51,572 bases of DNA from contig JAPLNL010000039.1 in NCBI GenBank assembly GCA_026692905.1, forward strand, positions 1-51,572, in the 5' to 3' direction. Shown one piece after another: positions 1 to 8,238 of the stretch (positions are counted from its first letter, which is position 1; every line of letters begins with the position of its first letter). The position numbers were made by a program, and so were the translations under genes. The notes below the pieces were generated by a model. The model was not told the origin of the DNA. It worked only from the letters and a program-made list of their open reading frames with translations, and did not search any database. Origin of the DNA: Planctomycetota bacterium. Lineage in GTDB: Bacteria > Planctomycetota > Planctomycetia > Pirellulales > Pirellulaceae.

Positions 1-249
1 GAGGAGAAGGGGTTGGGGGATGAGGAGGTGTGTCTGGTTTGAGACTTCGTTGGATTGGGTGCAAGCTTTGCTTCTAACCACAGTGAAATCCGATGTGGTT
101 TGAGCAGCCAACTGATCGCAGTAACAAGCACTTCGATCGCTTCGCGGAGCGGGTTCGTAGTCACTCAGTAAGACACTGGAACTTCGATCATAAAGTATCC
201 GCAGCCTCCTCATCCCCCGGCCCCTTCTCCTCCAGAGGAGGAGAAGGGG
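1..249. repeat. Repeat element with inverted end copies and a perfect hairpin
   Basis: The first 28 bases of the window match the reverse complement of 205-232 at 26 of 28 positions, so two copies face each other about 175 bp apart. The right copy continues into a perfect hairpin with 13-bp arms at 221-233 and 237-249 and a 3-base loop. No protein-like frame is convincing between them. This looks like a small non-coding palindromic element (MITE- or REP-like). The left copy may extend beyond the window edge. Function unknown. Confidence 0.6.
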
Positions 250-266
250 AGGAAAAATCAAAACAC

Positions 267-364
267 ATCACTGAATAACCATCACTGAATAACCATCACT
301 GAATAGTCATCACTGAATAGTCATCACTGAATAGTCATCACTGAATAACCATCACGGAATTGTC
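267..364. repeat. Seven-copy 14-bp tandem repeat
   Basis: Seven head-to-tail 14-base units start at 267, 281, 295, 309, 323, 337 and 351. Units 1, 2 and 6 are ATCACTGAATAACC, units 3-5 end in AGTC, and unit 7 is degenerate. The array runs into the 3' end of the minus-strand gene at 338-838. That gene's last codons and TGA stop lie in units 6-7, so the array probably grew by slippage from the gene end. The unit is not a multiple of three. Confidence 0.85.
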
Positions 365-838
365 CGAACTGAGCCGCAATTGAATTGAGTTTTCAGAAAA
401 GTCCTCAACGGTAAAAGTAACAGCTCCTATAGTAAATCCGCTTGACGAACGGGACGTTCCTTTCGTCAATGATCGAGTTGTCGCTCGCGAAAGTTTCACC
501 GTTACACTGCGTCCGCCGGCAGTGAGGATAGCGCTGCCGTTGTCATCATCGCTGAACACGATGGCTTTGATACGAATGTCAGGGATTTGCGTAACAGCAG
601 TTGTCTCTTCGCGAGGACGAGTTTCAGCGGGTGGAATGGTGTGTCGCATAGATGCGCCCATTCGCTCCAACATCCTCGCGCTTGGCGATGTTGGATCGCG
701 ATCACTCGCGTTTCGAGCGAGCAATTTCGGGAGATTACCTGCGGTCGATTCACGCGACTCGTCATCCGCCCCCAATGCTATACAAGGAACCAAGCAGACC
801 ACTCCGAAGATCGAGGTCCATTGAAATTTACGGCTCAT
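338..838 (-). CDS. Small exported T2SS-associated protein, GspC/PilP-like (tentative)
   Basis: This 166-residue protein has a signal peptide over about residues 1-23, then a polar Ser/Arg/Glu-rich linker. Its C-terminal domain of about 75 residues is beta-rich, with the pattern IRIKAIVFSDDDNGSAIL and later FTIGAVTFTVEDF. Small periplasmic pieces of T2SS and type IV pilus systems (GspC homology region, PilP) have this layout and bridge the inner-membrane platform to the secretin. It is the last gene of the secretion operon, and its ATG overlaps the gspF stop by 4 bases, which supports a role in that machine. The name is inferred from position and fold pattern, not from strong motif identity. 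The extreme C-terminus and stop lie in a tandem repeat, so the tail may vary among strains. Confidence 0.6.
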   Translation of the reverse strand: MSRKFQWTSIFGVVCLVPCIALGADDESRESTAGNLPKLLARNASDRDPTSPSARMLERMGASMRHTIPPAETRPREETTAVTQIPDIRIKAIVFSDDDNGSAILTAGGRSVTVKLSRATTRSLTKGTSRSSSGFTIGAVTFTVEDFSENSIQLRLSSDNSVMVIQ

Positions 839-2055
839 CGTCCACCTCCAGCACTCATTAATGCGACAAAAAAGGCAATGTAAACATAGCCCACGAAGCC
901 ACCTATAAAAACGATTAGGATTGGCTCCATGAGGGCACCAAGACGCTTGGTCGTGGCTTGCATTAGCTCTTCATGAAACTTGGTCACCTGTTCCAGTATC
1001 TCGGTCGTCTTCCCTGTTCGTTCCGCGATCGCCATCATTTGGGCGAGCATCGGCATGTAAGCGGTGGTTTGGCTAAGCGGCGCAGTAAGGCTTTGGCCGC
1101 GAACGACCGCTTGTCGAATCGACGCGACGGTCGAAGCGAGATAACGATTCCGATGCAACGTCTCGATCGCGGACAAAGCATCCAAAAGTGTTACACCGCT
1201 TCGCAGCATCGTACCGAGTGTACTCGAGAAAGTGATAGTACCAGAGAGCCGGAGGATTGAGCCTAGAACAGGAATGGAGAGCATCCATCGATCGAGCAGA
1301 AGTCTGCCGCGAGGATGGCGGTAGGTTACGTAGACACAGCCGCAGAGCGCGAGGATGGCAACTGCAATCATAGGTGCCCACGATTGCATGGTTTGCGAAA
1401 ACGTCAACAGTGACTGGGTCATTCTCGGTAATGGTCGGCCCATCGCTGTCAAAAACGTTTGCAACTTAGGAATCACGACTAGCACAAGATATACGGAAAC
1501 GGACGTAGCGGCAGTCACAACACAAGCGGGATAGGCAAGCATCGAGATGATCGCATTCCAGCTTTTTCGCTGATGAGCCATTTGGTTAGCTCCTTGCTCC
1601 ATGACGTCAGCAAGCTCACCTGTTGATTCGCCCACTTCGATCAATCGCGTCAAGACACGAGGAAATACTCGATGCTTGTTCATTGCGTAGTGTAATGATT
1701 TGCCGTTTTGCAAATCGTCTACCATCGCGCCGACAACTTTTTGGAAAGCTCTCGATTTGGTTTGCTCAGCGACGGATTGCAGGGACGTAATGAGTCCCAG
1801 TCCACCTCGATTCATTAGCGCTAATTGTTTTAACGCAATCTCAGCATCGTGGGAGCGTGGACCGAAGGCATCTCGCCAAGAGAGTTTTTTTATTCGTCCC
1901 AACCAAGTCAATCGGTACTCAACAGGGGCAATGCTAACAGGTTGTGAACCAAGGCGTTGTAACGCGGCATGCGCAGCTAAGCCTGAGGGCGCTTCCAACT
2001 CGCCGCGAGTTAGCAATCCCCGCTCGTTTCTCGCAATGTATCGAAATCGGCTCAT
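835..2055 (-). CDS. gspF: Type II secretion inner-membrane platform protein GspF
   Basis: A 406-residue protein of usual GspF/PilC length. It has two repeated T2SF domains (about residues 75-195 and 275-400) and three hydrophobic segments near 170-195, 223-245 and 375-398. The family hallmark GESTGELADVMEQGA is present in the first repeat. GspF forms the inner-membrane platform that couples the GspE ATPase to pseudopilus assembly. The start overlaps the gspE stop as ATGA, as expected for coupled translation. The N-terminal 60 residues carry the short domain that typically precedes the first T2SF domain. A type IV pilus PilC cannot be excluded from sequence alone, but no PilT or major type IV pilin is seen nearby. 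Confidence 0.93.
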   Translation of the reverse strand: MSRFRYIARNERGLLTRGELEAPSGLAAHAALQRLGSQPVSIAPVEYRLTWLGRIKKLSWRDAFGPRSHDAEIALKQLALMNRGGLGLITSLQSVAEQTKSRAFQKVVGAMVDDLQNGKSLHYAMNKHRVFPRVLTRLIEVGESTGELADVMEQGANQMAHQRKSWNAIISMLAYPACVVTAATSVSVYLVLVVIPKLQTFLTAMGRPLPRMTQSLLTFSQTMQSWAPMIAVAILALCGCVYVTYRHPRGRLLLDRWMLSIPVLGSILRLSGTITFSSTLGTMLRSGVTLLDALSAIETLHRNRYLASTVASIRQAVVRGQSLTAPLSQTTAYMPMLAQMMAIAERTGKTTEILEQVTKFHEELMQATTKRLGALMEPILIVFIGGFVGYVYIAFFVALMSAGGGR

Positions 2056-3686
2056 AATGGATTCCCACTCGAAACCGCCGAGATCACTTCGCGAACCGAT
2101 GTTTGTCCTGACAGTAATTTGGCAATTCCGTCATCGGAAAGGGATGAGCGTCTCGCGGCTTGTGCCATGGCCCAGAGTTCATGTTCGTCGATTCCACTTG
2201 CGATTTGACTCGCAATGCGTTCGCTACAGTTCAGCATTTCAAAAAGGGCAAGTCTGCCGGAGTATCCCCGTCCTGCACAGTAAACACATCCTTGGGGATC
2301 AAAAACGGGCGAACCGGTCAAATCGGGACAACGCAGCGCTGACGCTTCGACCGCATTCATGGGGCGTTCTCGACGGCAATGCGGACACAATTTGCGAACA
2401 AGCCGTTGTGCAACGGAGAGTTGTAGAGTTGCCGCAACCAAGAATCGCTCAACTCCCATGTCTACCAATCGGCTAACGACACCTACGGCGGAATTGGTGT
2501 GGAGGGTACTGAGCACAAGGTGACCTGTCAGCGACGCCTTGACCGCAACATTGGCTGTTTCGGCATCTCGGATTTCGCCAATCATGACTATGTCGGGGTC
2601 ATGTCGCAGTAGGCTTCGAAGGGCTTTGCCAAAACTCAGTCGGTCCGACGAGTCGACTTCCACCTGAGACACACCGGGCATCTCATATTCGATGGGATCT
2701 TCGACAGTGATAATATTACCACGTTGTGTTCGCAAAAGTTCGGAGATCGCAGCGTACAACGTAGTCGATTTCCCACTGCCTGTCGGGCCGGTCAAAAGAA
2801 CTAAGCCGTGCGGTCTTGCCAAAGCGTTTTCGAATGCTTTTTGATCATCGTCCCGCATTCCCAAGCTTGGGATACTCAAATTGCTGCCGCTAGACCCCAG
2901 CAATCGCATTGTCAGTCGTTCACCGAATCGCGTAGGTAAGGTCGCCAATCGAATGTCCAACTTGGCGGAACTCTTTCCCATGTGCATGGAAAAACTTCCG
3001 TCCTGGGGAGCACGCTTTTCGGCGATATCCAATTCCGCCATCACCTTGAGGCGATTGATCAAACCTTGCTGAGCCTCCATGGGGATCTCACGGTAGTTCT
3101 CGAGCACACCATCGATACGAAACTGGATTTTCAAAGTGCCTTCGCAGGGAATCAAATGGATGTCCGATGCGCTCTGCAGGCAAGCAGCCTGAATCATCTC
3201 ATCTACCAAAGCGATGTTGGAGTTCGACAGGCCATCTTCTTTGCCGCTGCGATCTAAGCGATTTTGCTTCTCGGCATGGAAGCTGGAAGCGAGTGTTCCG
3301 TACACTCGCGTGATGGCACGCTGCAACGATGCCGGATCGGTTTCGATGGCGAGGAATGAGTTACCTAAATAACTAGTCAATTGCTTGCCGACAGCAGGAT
3401 CAATCGCTTGCGAAGTTGCAACACGGACAACGCCGTCAAGGCAACATAGAGGCAGGAGCTTGCGGCGAATAGCAAACGGAGCCGGCACTTTCGCTGACCA
3501 TTTTGGATCCACCCGCACTTCGTCGAGGTTCAGTTGGGGGGTGCTTTGATCAGACATCAGTGTTTGCAACAACACGTCGACCTGCTCGGTTTGCGCAAGG
3601 ATCGAGTTCATTTGAGACGTCGCGGACAATATTGCGGTATCAACTCGTGTCGACTTTGGCATTTCAAGTTCTTGATTGGTTATCAT
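2052..3686 (-). CDS. gspE: Type II secretion traffic ATPase GspE
   Basis: A secretion AAA-type hexameric ATPase that powers pseudopilus extension at the inner-membrane face. It has an N-terminal GspE-II-like domain, then the core ATPase. Walker A GPTGSGKST lies near residue 300, an Asp box around TVEDPIEYEMPGV, Walker B within DIVMIGEIRDAET, and the His box as TGHLVLSTLHTN. A C-terminal zinc motif has two CxxC pairs (CPHC and CVYC), typical of GspE/PilB. The start at 3686 is preferred because it forms an ATGA overlap with the upstream GspM-like gene. An upstream ATG at 3707 would add seven residues. All catalytic boxes are intact, so it should be active. Confidence 0.94.
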   Translation of the reverse strand: MITNQELEMPKSTRVDTAILSATSQMNSILAQTEQVDVLLQTLMSDQSTPQLNLDEVRVDPKWSAKVPAPFAIRRKLLPLCCLDGVVRVATSQAIDPAVGKQLTSYLGNSFLAIETDPASLQRAITRVYGTLASSFHAEKQNRLDRSGKEDGLSNSNIALVDEMIQAACLQSASDIHLIPCEGTLKIQFRIDGVLENYREIPMEAQQGLINRLKVMAELDIAEKRAPQDGSFSMHMGKSSAKLDIRLATLPTRFGERLTMRLLGSSGSNLSIPSLGMRDDDQKAFENALARPHGLVLLTGPTGSGKSTTLYAAISELLRTQRGNIITVEDPIEYEMPGVSQVEVDSSDRLSFGKALRSLLRHDPDIVMIGEIRDAETANVAVKASLTGHLVLSTLHTNSAVGVVSRLVDMGVERFLVAATLQLSVAQRLVRKLCPHCRRERPMNAVEASALRCPDLTGSPVFDPQGCVYCAGRGYSGRLALFEMLNCSERIASQIASGIDEHELWAMAQAARRSSLSDDGIAKLLSGQTSVREVISAVSSGNPL

Positions 3687-4327
3687 ATGTTTAGTAGCAG
3701 TGTCCAAATACGATGGTCACTTTGTGGATCGGAGGCTTCCATGTCGATAGACTGGAGGATGACACTAGGATGTTCTTCTTGCAATTGAAGTAAGGCCTTG
3801 CGAACATCTTGAAAACGGCCCTGTACCCGTATTCTGTATTTTGTTTTCGAGTGGTTTTCGCTTGGGCTTGTTGAGGGCGCTGATGTTTTGGAGTGAACCG
3901 AAACGAATCGTTCTTCTTTTTGTTGAGGACTTCCGATCAAGCCGCTTTCGATGCATGACAAGTTGTTTTGTCGAAACAGCTCCAATGTAGACGCTACTGT
4001 CTTTGCGGGTGAATTCCCAGGAGAGGAATCACGAAGCCATTGGGATCGGCGGGCAATGATCGATTCCTGCAATTGAGATAGCGATTCACACTCCTGCGCG
4101 ATCTTCACAAGTTCCAATTGGACCGAATTCAGCTTTGCCGTGAGGGACTCTGGTGATTTTGGCGACTTTGCATTGTTCGCCAATCGCTTTTCCATTTCAA
4201 CTCGCTTGCTTTGGATAAGCCGTTGGCTGGGCAAATAGCAAAACCACAAGAAACCAATGACAATCAAAATCGAGGGAAGTGATATGCAAACAGGTATAGT
4301 AAGGTTGCCGGGCCGAGCGGAAGTCAT
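3683..4327 (-). CDS. GspM/PilO-like inner-membrane assembly protein
   Basis: A 214-residue bitopic protein with a short cytoplasmic N-terminus, one membrane helix at about residues 12-31 (a run of Ile, Leu and Val ending FLWFCYL), then a coiled-coil stretch (about 40-95). A C-terminal domain has the pattern IRVQGRFQDVRKALLQLQEEHP near residue 165. That is the ferredoxin-like fold signature of PilO/GspM, which pairs with GspL/PilN in the inner-membrane platform. It overlaps its upstream neighbour (ATGA, 4324-4327) and downstream gspE (ATGA, 3683-3686). Sequence identity in this family is low, so the call rests on topology, length and operon position. Confidence 0.75.
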   Translation of the reverse strand: MTSARPGNLTIPVCISLPSILIVIGFLWFCYLPSQRLIQSKRVEMEKRLANNAKSPKSPESLTAKLNSVQLELVKIAQECESLSQLQESIIARRSQWLRDSSPGNSPAKTVASTLELFRQNNLSCIESGLIGSPQQKEERFVSVHSKTSAPSTSPSENHSKTKYRIRVQGRFQDVRKALLQLQEEHPSVILQSIDMEASDPQSDHRIWTLLLNI

Positions 4328-5511
4328 GGAAGGGACTCCTTGCTTTGATGCGGGCTCTCGGTCGCGGTTGCCAAGTCGATGACGATCGAAAATTGGATCA
4401 AGTCGTTTTCGAGCGGAGTTATCTGCGCTGGACTTACCGTGTGGCCGATGAGCTTTGGCTGCTGTTCGAGGCCACTTGCGAAACGATGTGCGGATGCTTC
4501 ATTTAGGGAAAGTCCTTTGAGCGTCGTCTTGGCCGCGTTCGACTCGATGCTCTGCAACCAGCTATCTGCATCGGCCGAATTGGCAATCGCTTCGATAAGA
4601 TTAGCGCAATGACCGCTAATGAGCGATTGGTTAAAACGACTTAGCTCAAAATCTTTTTTTAGTTTCTCAAACCGAGTCTGCTCATCTTGTAGCTTTTTGC
4701 GATTTTCATCGAGACTCGATTCTGCTTTTTGCAATTGGCGACTCAAAGCTTCGACTGAGTCGTTTTGTTTCGATGCATTTGAGGAAAGTTGTTCGATGTG
4801 CTGGAGTGCGTTTCTATCTCGGTGGTAAACAATTGCACAAACCAGCACTATGAGCGATGCAACGACGGACGCTAGGAGCGTTTGCGTCCTGGGTGAAAGT
4901 ACTTTGACGGGTGGTGCAAAGTAGGGGCGAGTCGGGATTTTGGCGGAAAGATCTTTGACTGCTTCTACTGCCCAATTCCGGATATCCCATTCGCTATCGA
5001 GCGATTGCTCAATCGCGTTGGTGTTTTCGGATGGATTGGCTGGGCAATGGTTTGCAACATGTGCGATGCCTGCCCATTTTGTTTTTGACACGCAGAACGC
5101 CTGTTCTATTTCCTCCAGCTCGGTTTCCAGAGCCTGCGTCACCCAATATTGGGGATCACCATGTGGATCCTTTTTGATCCTGGTCATTGCGACTTTGGAT
5201 TGAAAGGCGGGGATTCCGGATTGCGTTTCTGCTTCGAGCAGGGCAGCTTGATTGAGTTCATCGCCATTTGCCATCTCGTGCAGATCAGACGGAATACTAA
5301 TGGGTCCTGTCCAAAAGCGGTTCGAAAACAGCCAAACCGGACTTATTCCCTTTGGCCCCGTCGCCAATACAGACTCAACCAATGTTGCCAAGGATGCGTT
5401 TTCAGGAATCGCCACTGTTCCGACCGACTCAATTGAGACTTTGGCGCGGACACACACGTCGACTCTAGCGAGTAAGCTATCGGTGATGAGTACGAGCGTG
5501 TAGTTTGGCAT
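4324..5511 (-). CDS. GspL/PilM-PilN-like inner-membrane protein
   Basis: A 395-residue protein with a cytoplasmic domain of about 200 residues, a single membrane helix near 213-232, a long coiled coil (about 235-295) and a C-terminal domain that ends in a beta pattern (LIQFSIVIDLATATE). This matches GspL or a fused PilM+PilN, which links the GspE ATPase to the periplasmic GspM. The N-terminal half has no obvious complete actin-fold nucleotide motif, so it may be a degenerate actin-like domain. Twenty-five bases separate it from the preceding pseudopilin gene, and it overlaps the GspM-like gene by 4 bases. Confidence is high for the complex and moderate for the exact subunit name. Confidence 0.75.
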   Translation of the reverse strand: MPNYTLVLITDSLLARVDVCVRAKVSIESVGTVAIPENASLATLVESVLATGPKGISPVWLFSNRFWTGPISIPSDLHEMANGDELNQAALLEAETQSGIPAFQSKVAMTRIKKDPHGDPQYWVTQALETELEEIEQAFCVSKTKWAGIAHVANHCPANPSENTNAIEQSLDSEWDIRNWAVEAVKDLSAKIPTRPYFAPPVKVLSPRTQTLLASVVASLIVLVCAIVYHRDRNALQHIEQLSSNASKQNDSVEALSRQLQKAESSLDENRKKLQDEQTRFEKLKKDFELSRFNQSLISGHCANLIEAIANSADADSWLQSIESNAAKTTLKGLSLNEASAHRFASGLEQQPKLIGHTVSPAQITPLENDLIQFSIVIDLATATESPHQSKESLP

Positions 5512-5536
5512 GGTGGTTTTGATGACTATTGCAAGG

Positions 5537-6487
5537 TCATCTTAGCTCCATGTCGAATCTGTTTTCCTGTCCCGGGATGATGTCAAATACTTGGGCACAA
5601 CTTTTCCGTAGGACGACTTCACCTGGGTTGAGTAGTTGGTCATCGTTGGCATCGACCCAGAAAACAGCTCGCGCAGCTGCCTTGCCATGGGGTACATTCG
5701 ATATTCGGTATTCAAAACTTCCTGTCATGGCTACTGGGCACATCACTTCTTGAACCGCACCGGTTGTGCCACCAGAAGCGTTTTTTCCATAAAAATGAAT
5801 TCCCAGCAATTTTGTCCCTGCGGGTGGTGATACGATTCCATCTAGTAAGTTGCTGAGCGTTGGGTCGATTCGAGTTCCAGTGGTCGTACTGATTGCGTAC
5901 AGTCGCAACACGATGTCACCCGAGTGGGCGTTGACAGGAATTTCGACGGATATGTCTGTTTGGTATCCATCTTCGGGTGCTACCGAATCGTTGTCGGAGC
6001 CCAGCGACGCAATGGTCAGCGTGCCTGAATTGTTTTGCAGAGTCAATGCATTGCCCCATCCGTCGAGAATGCTTATTCGCCCAGCGCCGAGTTGAAGATA
6101 GGGGCCGTTCCAACCGCGGGCTAGCGTCACATCATTGGTTAGATCGCGATCGGAATCAAAGGAATCGGTACCATAGGCGATGATTGCGTTTGGTTTTTGA
6201 AGGAGATCGGTCAGCGAACTTGGCAGCAACGCGGTGTCTGCGACGTAACCCGAAATGATCTTCTGACCGTTTGCGTTTCTTGCGTTTGGATCGCCGATCG
6301 TTGCGGACCGAATGCTATTGACCATGCTCTGGCTAGATTCGTAGCGAGATTGATTGGCGATCGGATCTAAAGATTGAACGGCAACCCCAGCGAGAAGCGC
6401 GAGGATTCCAAGTACCACGACTAGTTCGAGCAGGGTTAAGCCCTCGCGACTTGACCGTCGCTTTTTAGTGCAATTGAAGCGCGACAT
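5537..6487 (-). CDS. Large minor pseudopilin
   Basis: A prepilin-type protein of 316 residues. A basic leader ending RRSSREG precedes the hydrophobic helix LTLLELVVVLGILALLAG, with glutamate at mature position 5. The leader should be cut by a prepilin peptidase, not encoded in this window. The remaining 270 residues resemble the large minor pseudopilins (GspK-like in size) that sit at the pseudopilus tip, but no specific signature is seen. A segment WNGPYLQLG is shared with the neighbouring pseudopilin (WNGPYLLSP), which suggests duplication. The start at 6487 has GGAGAC upstream and overlaps the preceding gene by 23 bases. Upstream in-frame ATGs exist but would lengthen the leader. Confidence 0.8.
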   Translation of the reverse strand: MSRFNCTKKRRSSREGLTLLELVVVLGILALLAGVAVQSLDPIANQSRYESSQSMVNSIRSATIGDPNARNANGQKIISGYVADTALLPSSLTDLLQKPNAIIAYGTDSFDSDRDLTNDVTLARGWNGPYLQLGAGRISILDGWGNALTLQNNSGTLTIASLGSDNDSVAPEDGYQTDISVEIPVNAHSGDIVLRLYAISTTTGTRIDPTLSNLLDGIVSPPAGTKLLGIHFYGKNASGGTTGAVQEVMCPVAMTGSFEYRISNVPHGKAAARAVFWVDANDDQLLNPGEVVLRKSCAQVFDIIPGQENRFDMELR

Positions 6488-7019
6488 AAAGATCGTCTCC
6501 AATGGTGGATGCATCCAGGCTATCCGTTGCAGCATTTAGGGGGATTTCGATGGTGCCGTTGGGGCCGCCGGAAACGATTCGAACGTCTCGAGGGCTAGCA
6601 GTGGGGCTCGGATCTTGGATCGCGATTGCATTGTTCCATGCGTCGATCATAGCGACATCGCCAAACAAGAGAGGGCTGCCTGTGGGGGACAGCAAGTATG
6701 GCCCGTTCCAACCGATGGATGAGTTGATGTCGAAACTGTTGTTCGTTGTGTCGGTTTGTGGGTTGCGAAAGAGCCAGCGAATTTGGAATCGCGTCGATTC
6801 TGTGGCGATCGTGGTTGCGCCATCTAGTTTCAGTAATTTGCAATCTAACCAGTAATGGCTCGTTGCATGGCCAACTTCTCTTAATGTCGATTGAGTCGTC
6901 GTGTTAGCGGCGATACTGTGTGTTCCGCTCAAAATCGGGAGCGAGAGGCCAGCCAGGGCTGCAACTACGCAAAGCACTACGATCAACTCGATGATGGTAA
7001 ATGCTTTGCGTAGGGACAT
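6465..7019 (-). CDS. Minor pseudopilin (GspH/I/G class)
   Basis: A 184-residue prepilin. The short leader MSLRKA is followed by FTIIELIVVLCVVAALAG, the class III signal cut before Phe with Glu5 present. The C-terminal domain includes WNGPYLLSPTG and a later DAWNNAIAIQDP, a layout close to the calcium-binding loop region of GspG-type pseudopilins. It probably forms part of the pseudopilus rod or tip. GAGG lies upstream of the ATG. The stop lies 23 bases inside the next gene, indicating co-translation. Confidence 0.8.
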   Translation of the reverse strand: MSLRKAFTIIELIVVLCVVAALAGLSLPILSGTHSIAANTTTQSTLREVGHATSHYWLDCKLLKLDGATTIATESTRFQIRWLFRNPQTDTTNNSFDINSSIGWNGPYLLSPTGSPLLFGDVAMIDAWNNAIAIQDPSPTASPRDVRIVSGGPNGTIEIPLNAATDSLDASTIGDDLYVALQLH

Positions 7020-7144
7020 GATTTCCTGCCTCGTTATCGTAAACTGATTTGTTCTGGAAAGTCATTCAGGAACCGAGGTCGCAACTCTTTGACAAGATAC
7101 AATCCCCTTGATCGTTGGCTCTAGAATGGACTACTCTAGAACGA

Positions 7145-7888
7145 TTAGTTATTCGGTTGTGTCAATGTGAAGTAGTTACCCAACTCGGTGGACACGCTGC
7201 TGGCATCGGGTGCGAGCACTCCGACTAGTTTGGCGCGAGTCAAAGGGTTGGTACCATCGTTGATTTGGAAAATCGCCATGAACCGTCGGTAGGTCAGAAC
7301 TGGATTGATCGAACCGTCCGATGGGAACGCTGCGGGCGGCTCGATCATGGTTTTGCCTTTCATGTCCGTAATCGACCCGACACCGAGCACGATGTACTTC
7401 CCGGCGACGCCGGTTTTTTCCAATCCCAATGCGACTTGAGTTGCGGTCGTAGGCCCTCTTAATACCGTCGTGTTGGTGAGTGCTGTTGGTGTAGCCAGTG
7501 CGTAGCTACCGTCGCCAGTCGTATGAATACCGACTGAGGTAATACCTGCGGCTGTTAATGGAGCGCGTTTGGTAAGCGATAACGTCACTTCTTCCGTAGC
7601 TGCGACAAAGGCTGCGTCTAACGTGTCGAGTTCCGTGCCGGTGGCCAAACTGGTTTTTAGACTATCGAAGTTATCTGGGTACTGCATGAACTGTGCTTCG
7701 TAGCGTTGAATCGCGTTAGCGACATTGCCGATACTCGACGCAGAGGTGCTGGCTGTGGTACGGCCGACCATACCGCTAACCGTAGGTATGATCAGTGCCG
7801 CAAGGCCAACCAGGATGAAGAGCACAACGATGAGCTCTATCAGGGTAAACCCCTTGCGACTTCTACGATTTCGGAAACGCGACAACAT
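7145..7888 (-). CDS. Major-type pseudopilin, GspG-like
   Basis: First gene of the secretion operon. The ATG at 7888 has a good GGAGAG ribosome site six bases upstream. The leader RNRRSRKG precedes FTLIELIVVLFILVGLAALIIP with Glu at mature position 5, a textbook prepilin peptidase site. The mature protein of about 230 residues is longer than proteobacterial GspG (about 140) and contains a Thr/Ala-rich middle. It is followed by a 125-base gap before the next pseudopilin, the largest gap in the operon. The gap holds a short TCTAGA-based inverted repeat (7120-7140) that could lower downstream expression; that part is inference. Confidence 0.8.
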   Translation of the reverse strand: MLSRFRNRRSRKGFTLIELIVVLFILVGLAALIIPTVSGMVGRTTASTSASSIGNVANAIQRYEAQFMQYPDNFDSLKTSLATGTELDTLDAAFVAATEEVTLSLTKRAPLTAAGITSVGIHTTGDGSYALATPTALTNTTVLRGPTTATQVALGLEKTGVAGKYIVLGVGSITDMKGKTMIEPPAAFPSDGSINPVLTYRRFMAIFQINDGTNPLTRAKLVGVLAPDASSVSTELGNYFTLTQPNN

Positions 7889-8238
7889 TTGAATCTCTCC
7901 AACAAAATTGAGACAGTTTGTAATTTGAGGCAACTTGACTGCGAAAAATCGCCCTTTTCGTTGATGTCAACGAAGGTGGCAATGATCAACTTGCCGGACA
8001 ACTTTTTGCAATCGGAGAACTGTAGCTCCGAACAAATAGCATTAAGGCTCGAGTGGGGATAATTTAGGCAAATTGCACACTTTGCACACTTTGGGTGCCA
8101 AGTGAGGAAATTTCTTATGCAGAGTTTAGAAAAAAACCTACAGTCCGCAAAGTTTCGCTGATCGGCACATCCTGCCTAGTCGATACATCCTGCATCGCAA
8201 CAGCTTGGTGCCGTTGCACGACGCAAAGGAAGTCGAAT
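7889..8238. promoter_or_regulatory. Divergent regulatory region of the secretion genes
   Basis: About 350 bases separate the minus-strand pseudopilin gene from gspD on the plus strand and must hold both promoters. Two perfect direct copies of TTGCACACT are adjacent at 8073-8090, followed by TTGGGTG, a possible regulator site facing gspD. An open frame in phase with gspD runs from 8095, but it has no signal peptide at its front and is probably leader RNA, not protein. No confident -35/-10 pair was identified. Confidence 0.5.

Noticed and set aside
267-364. Possible CRISPR array
   Set aside because: Units are 14 bp, directly adjacent and without spacers, so this is a plain tandem repeat; the same holds for 26945-27000.
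1700-2476. A 258-residue open frame antisense to gspF/gspE
   Set aside because: It lies wholly opposite two genes with intact motifs, and its composition shows no domain; it is a codon-bias shadow.
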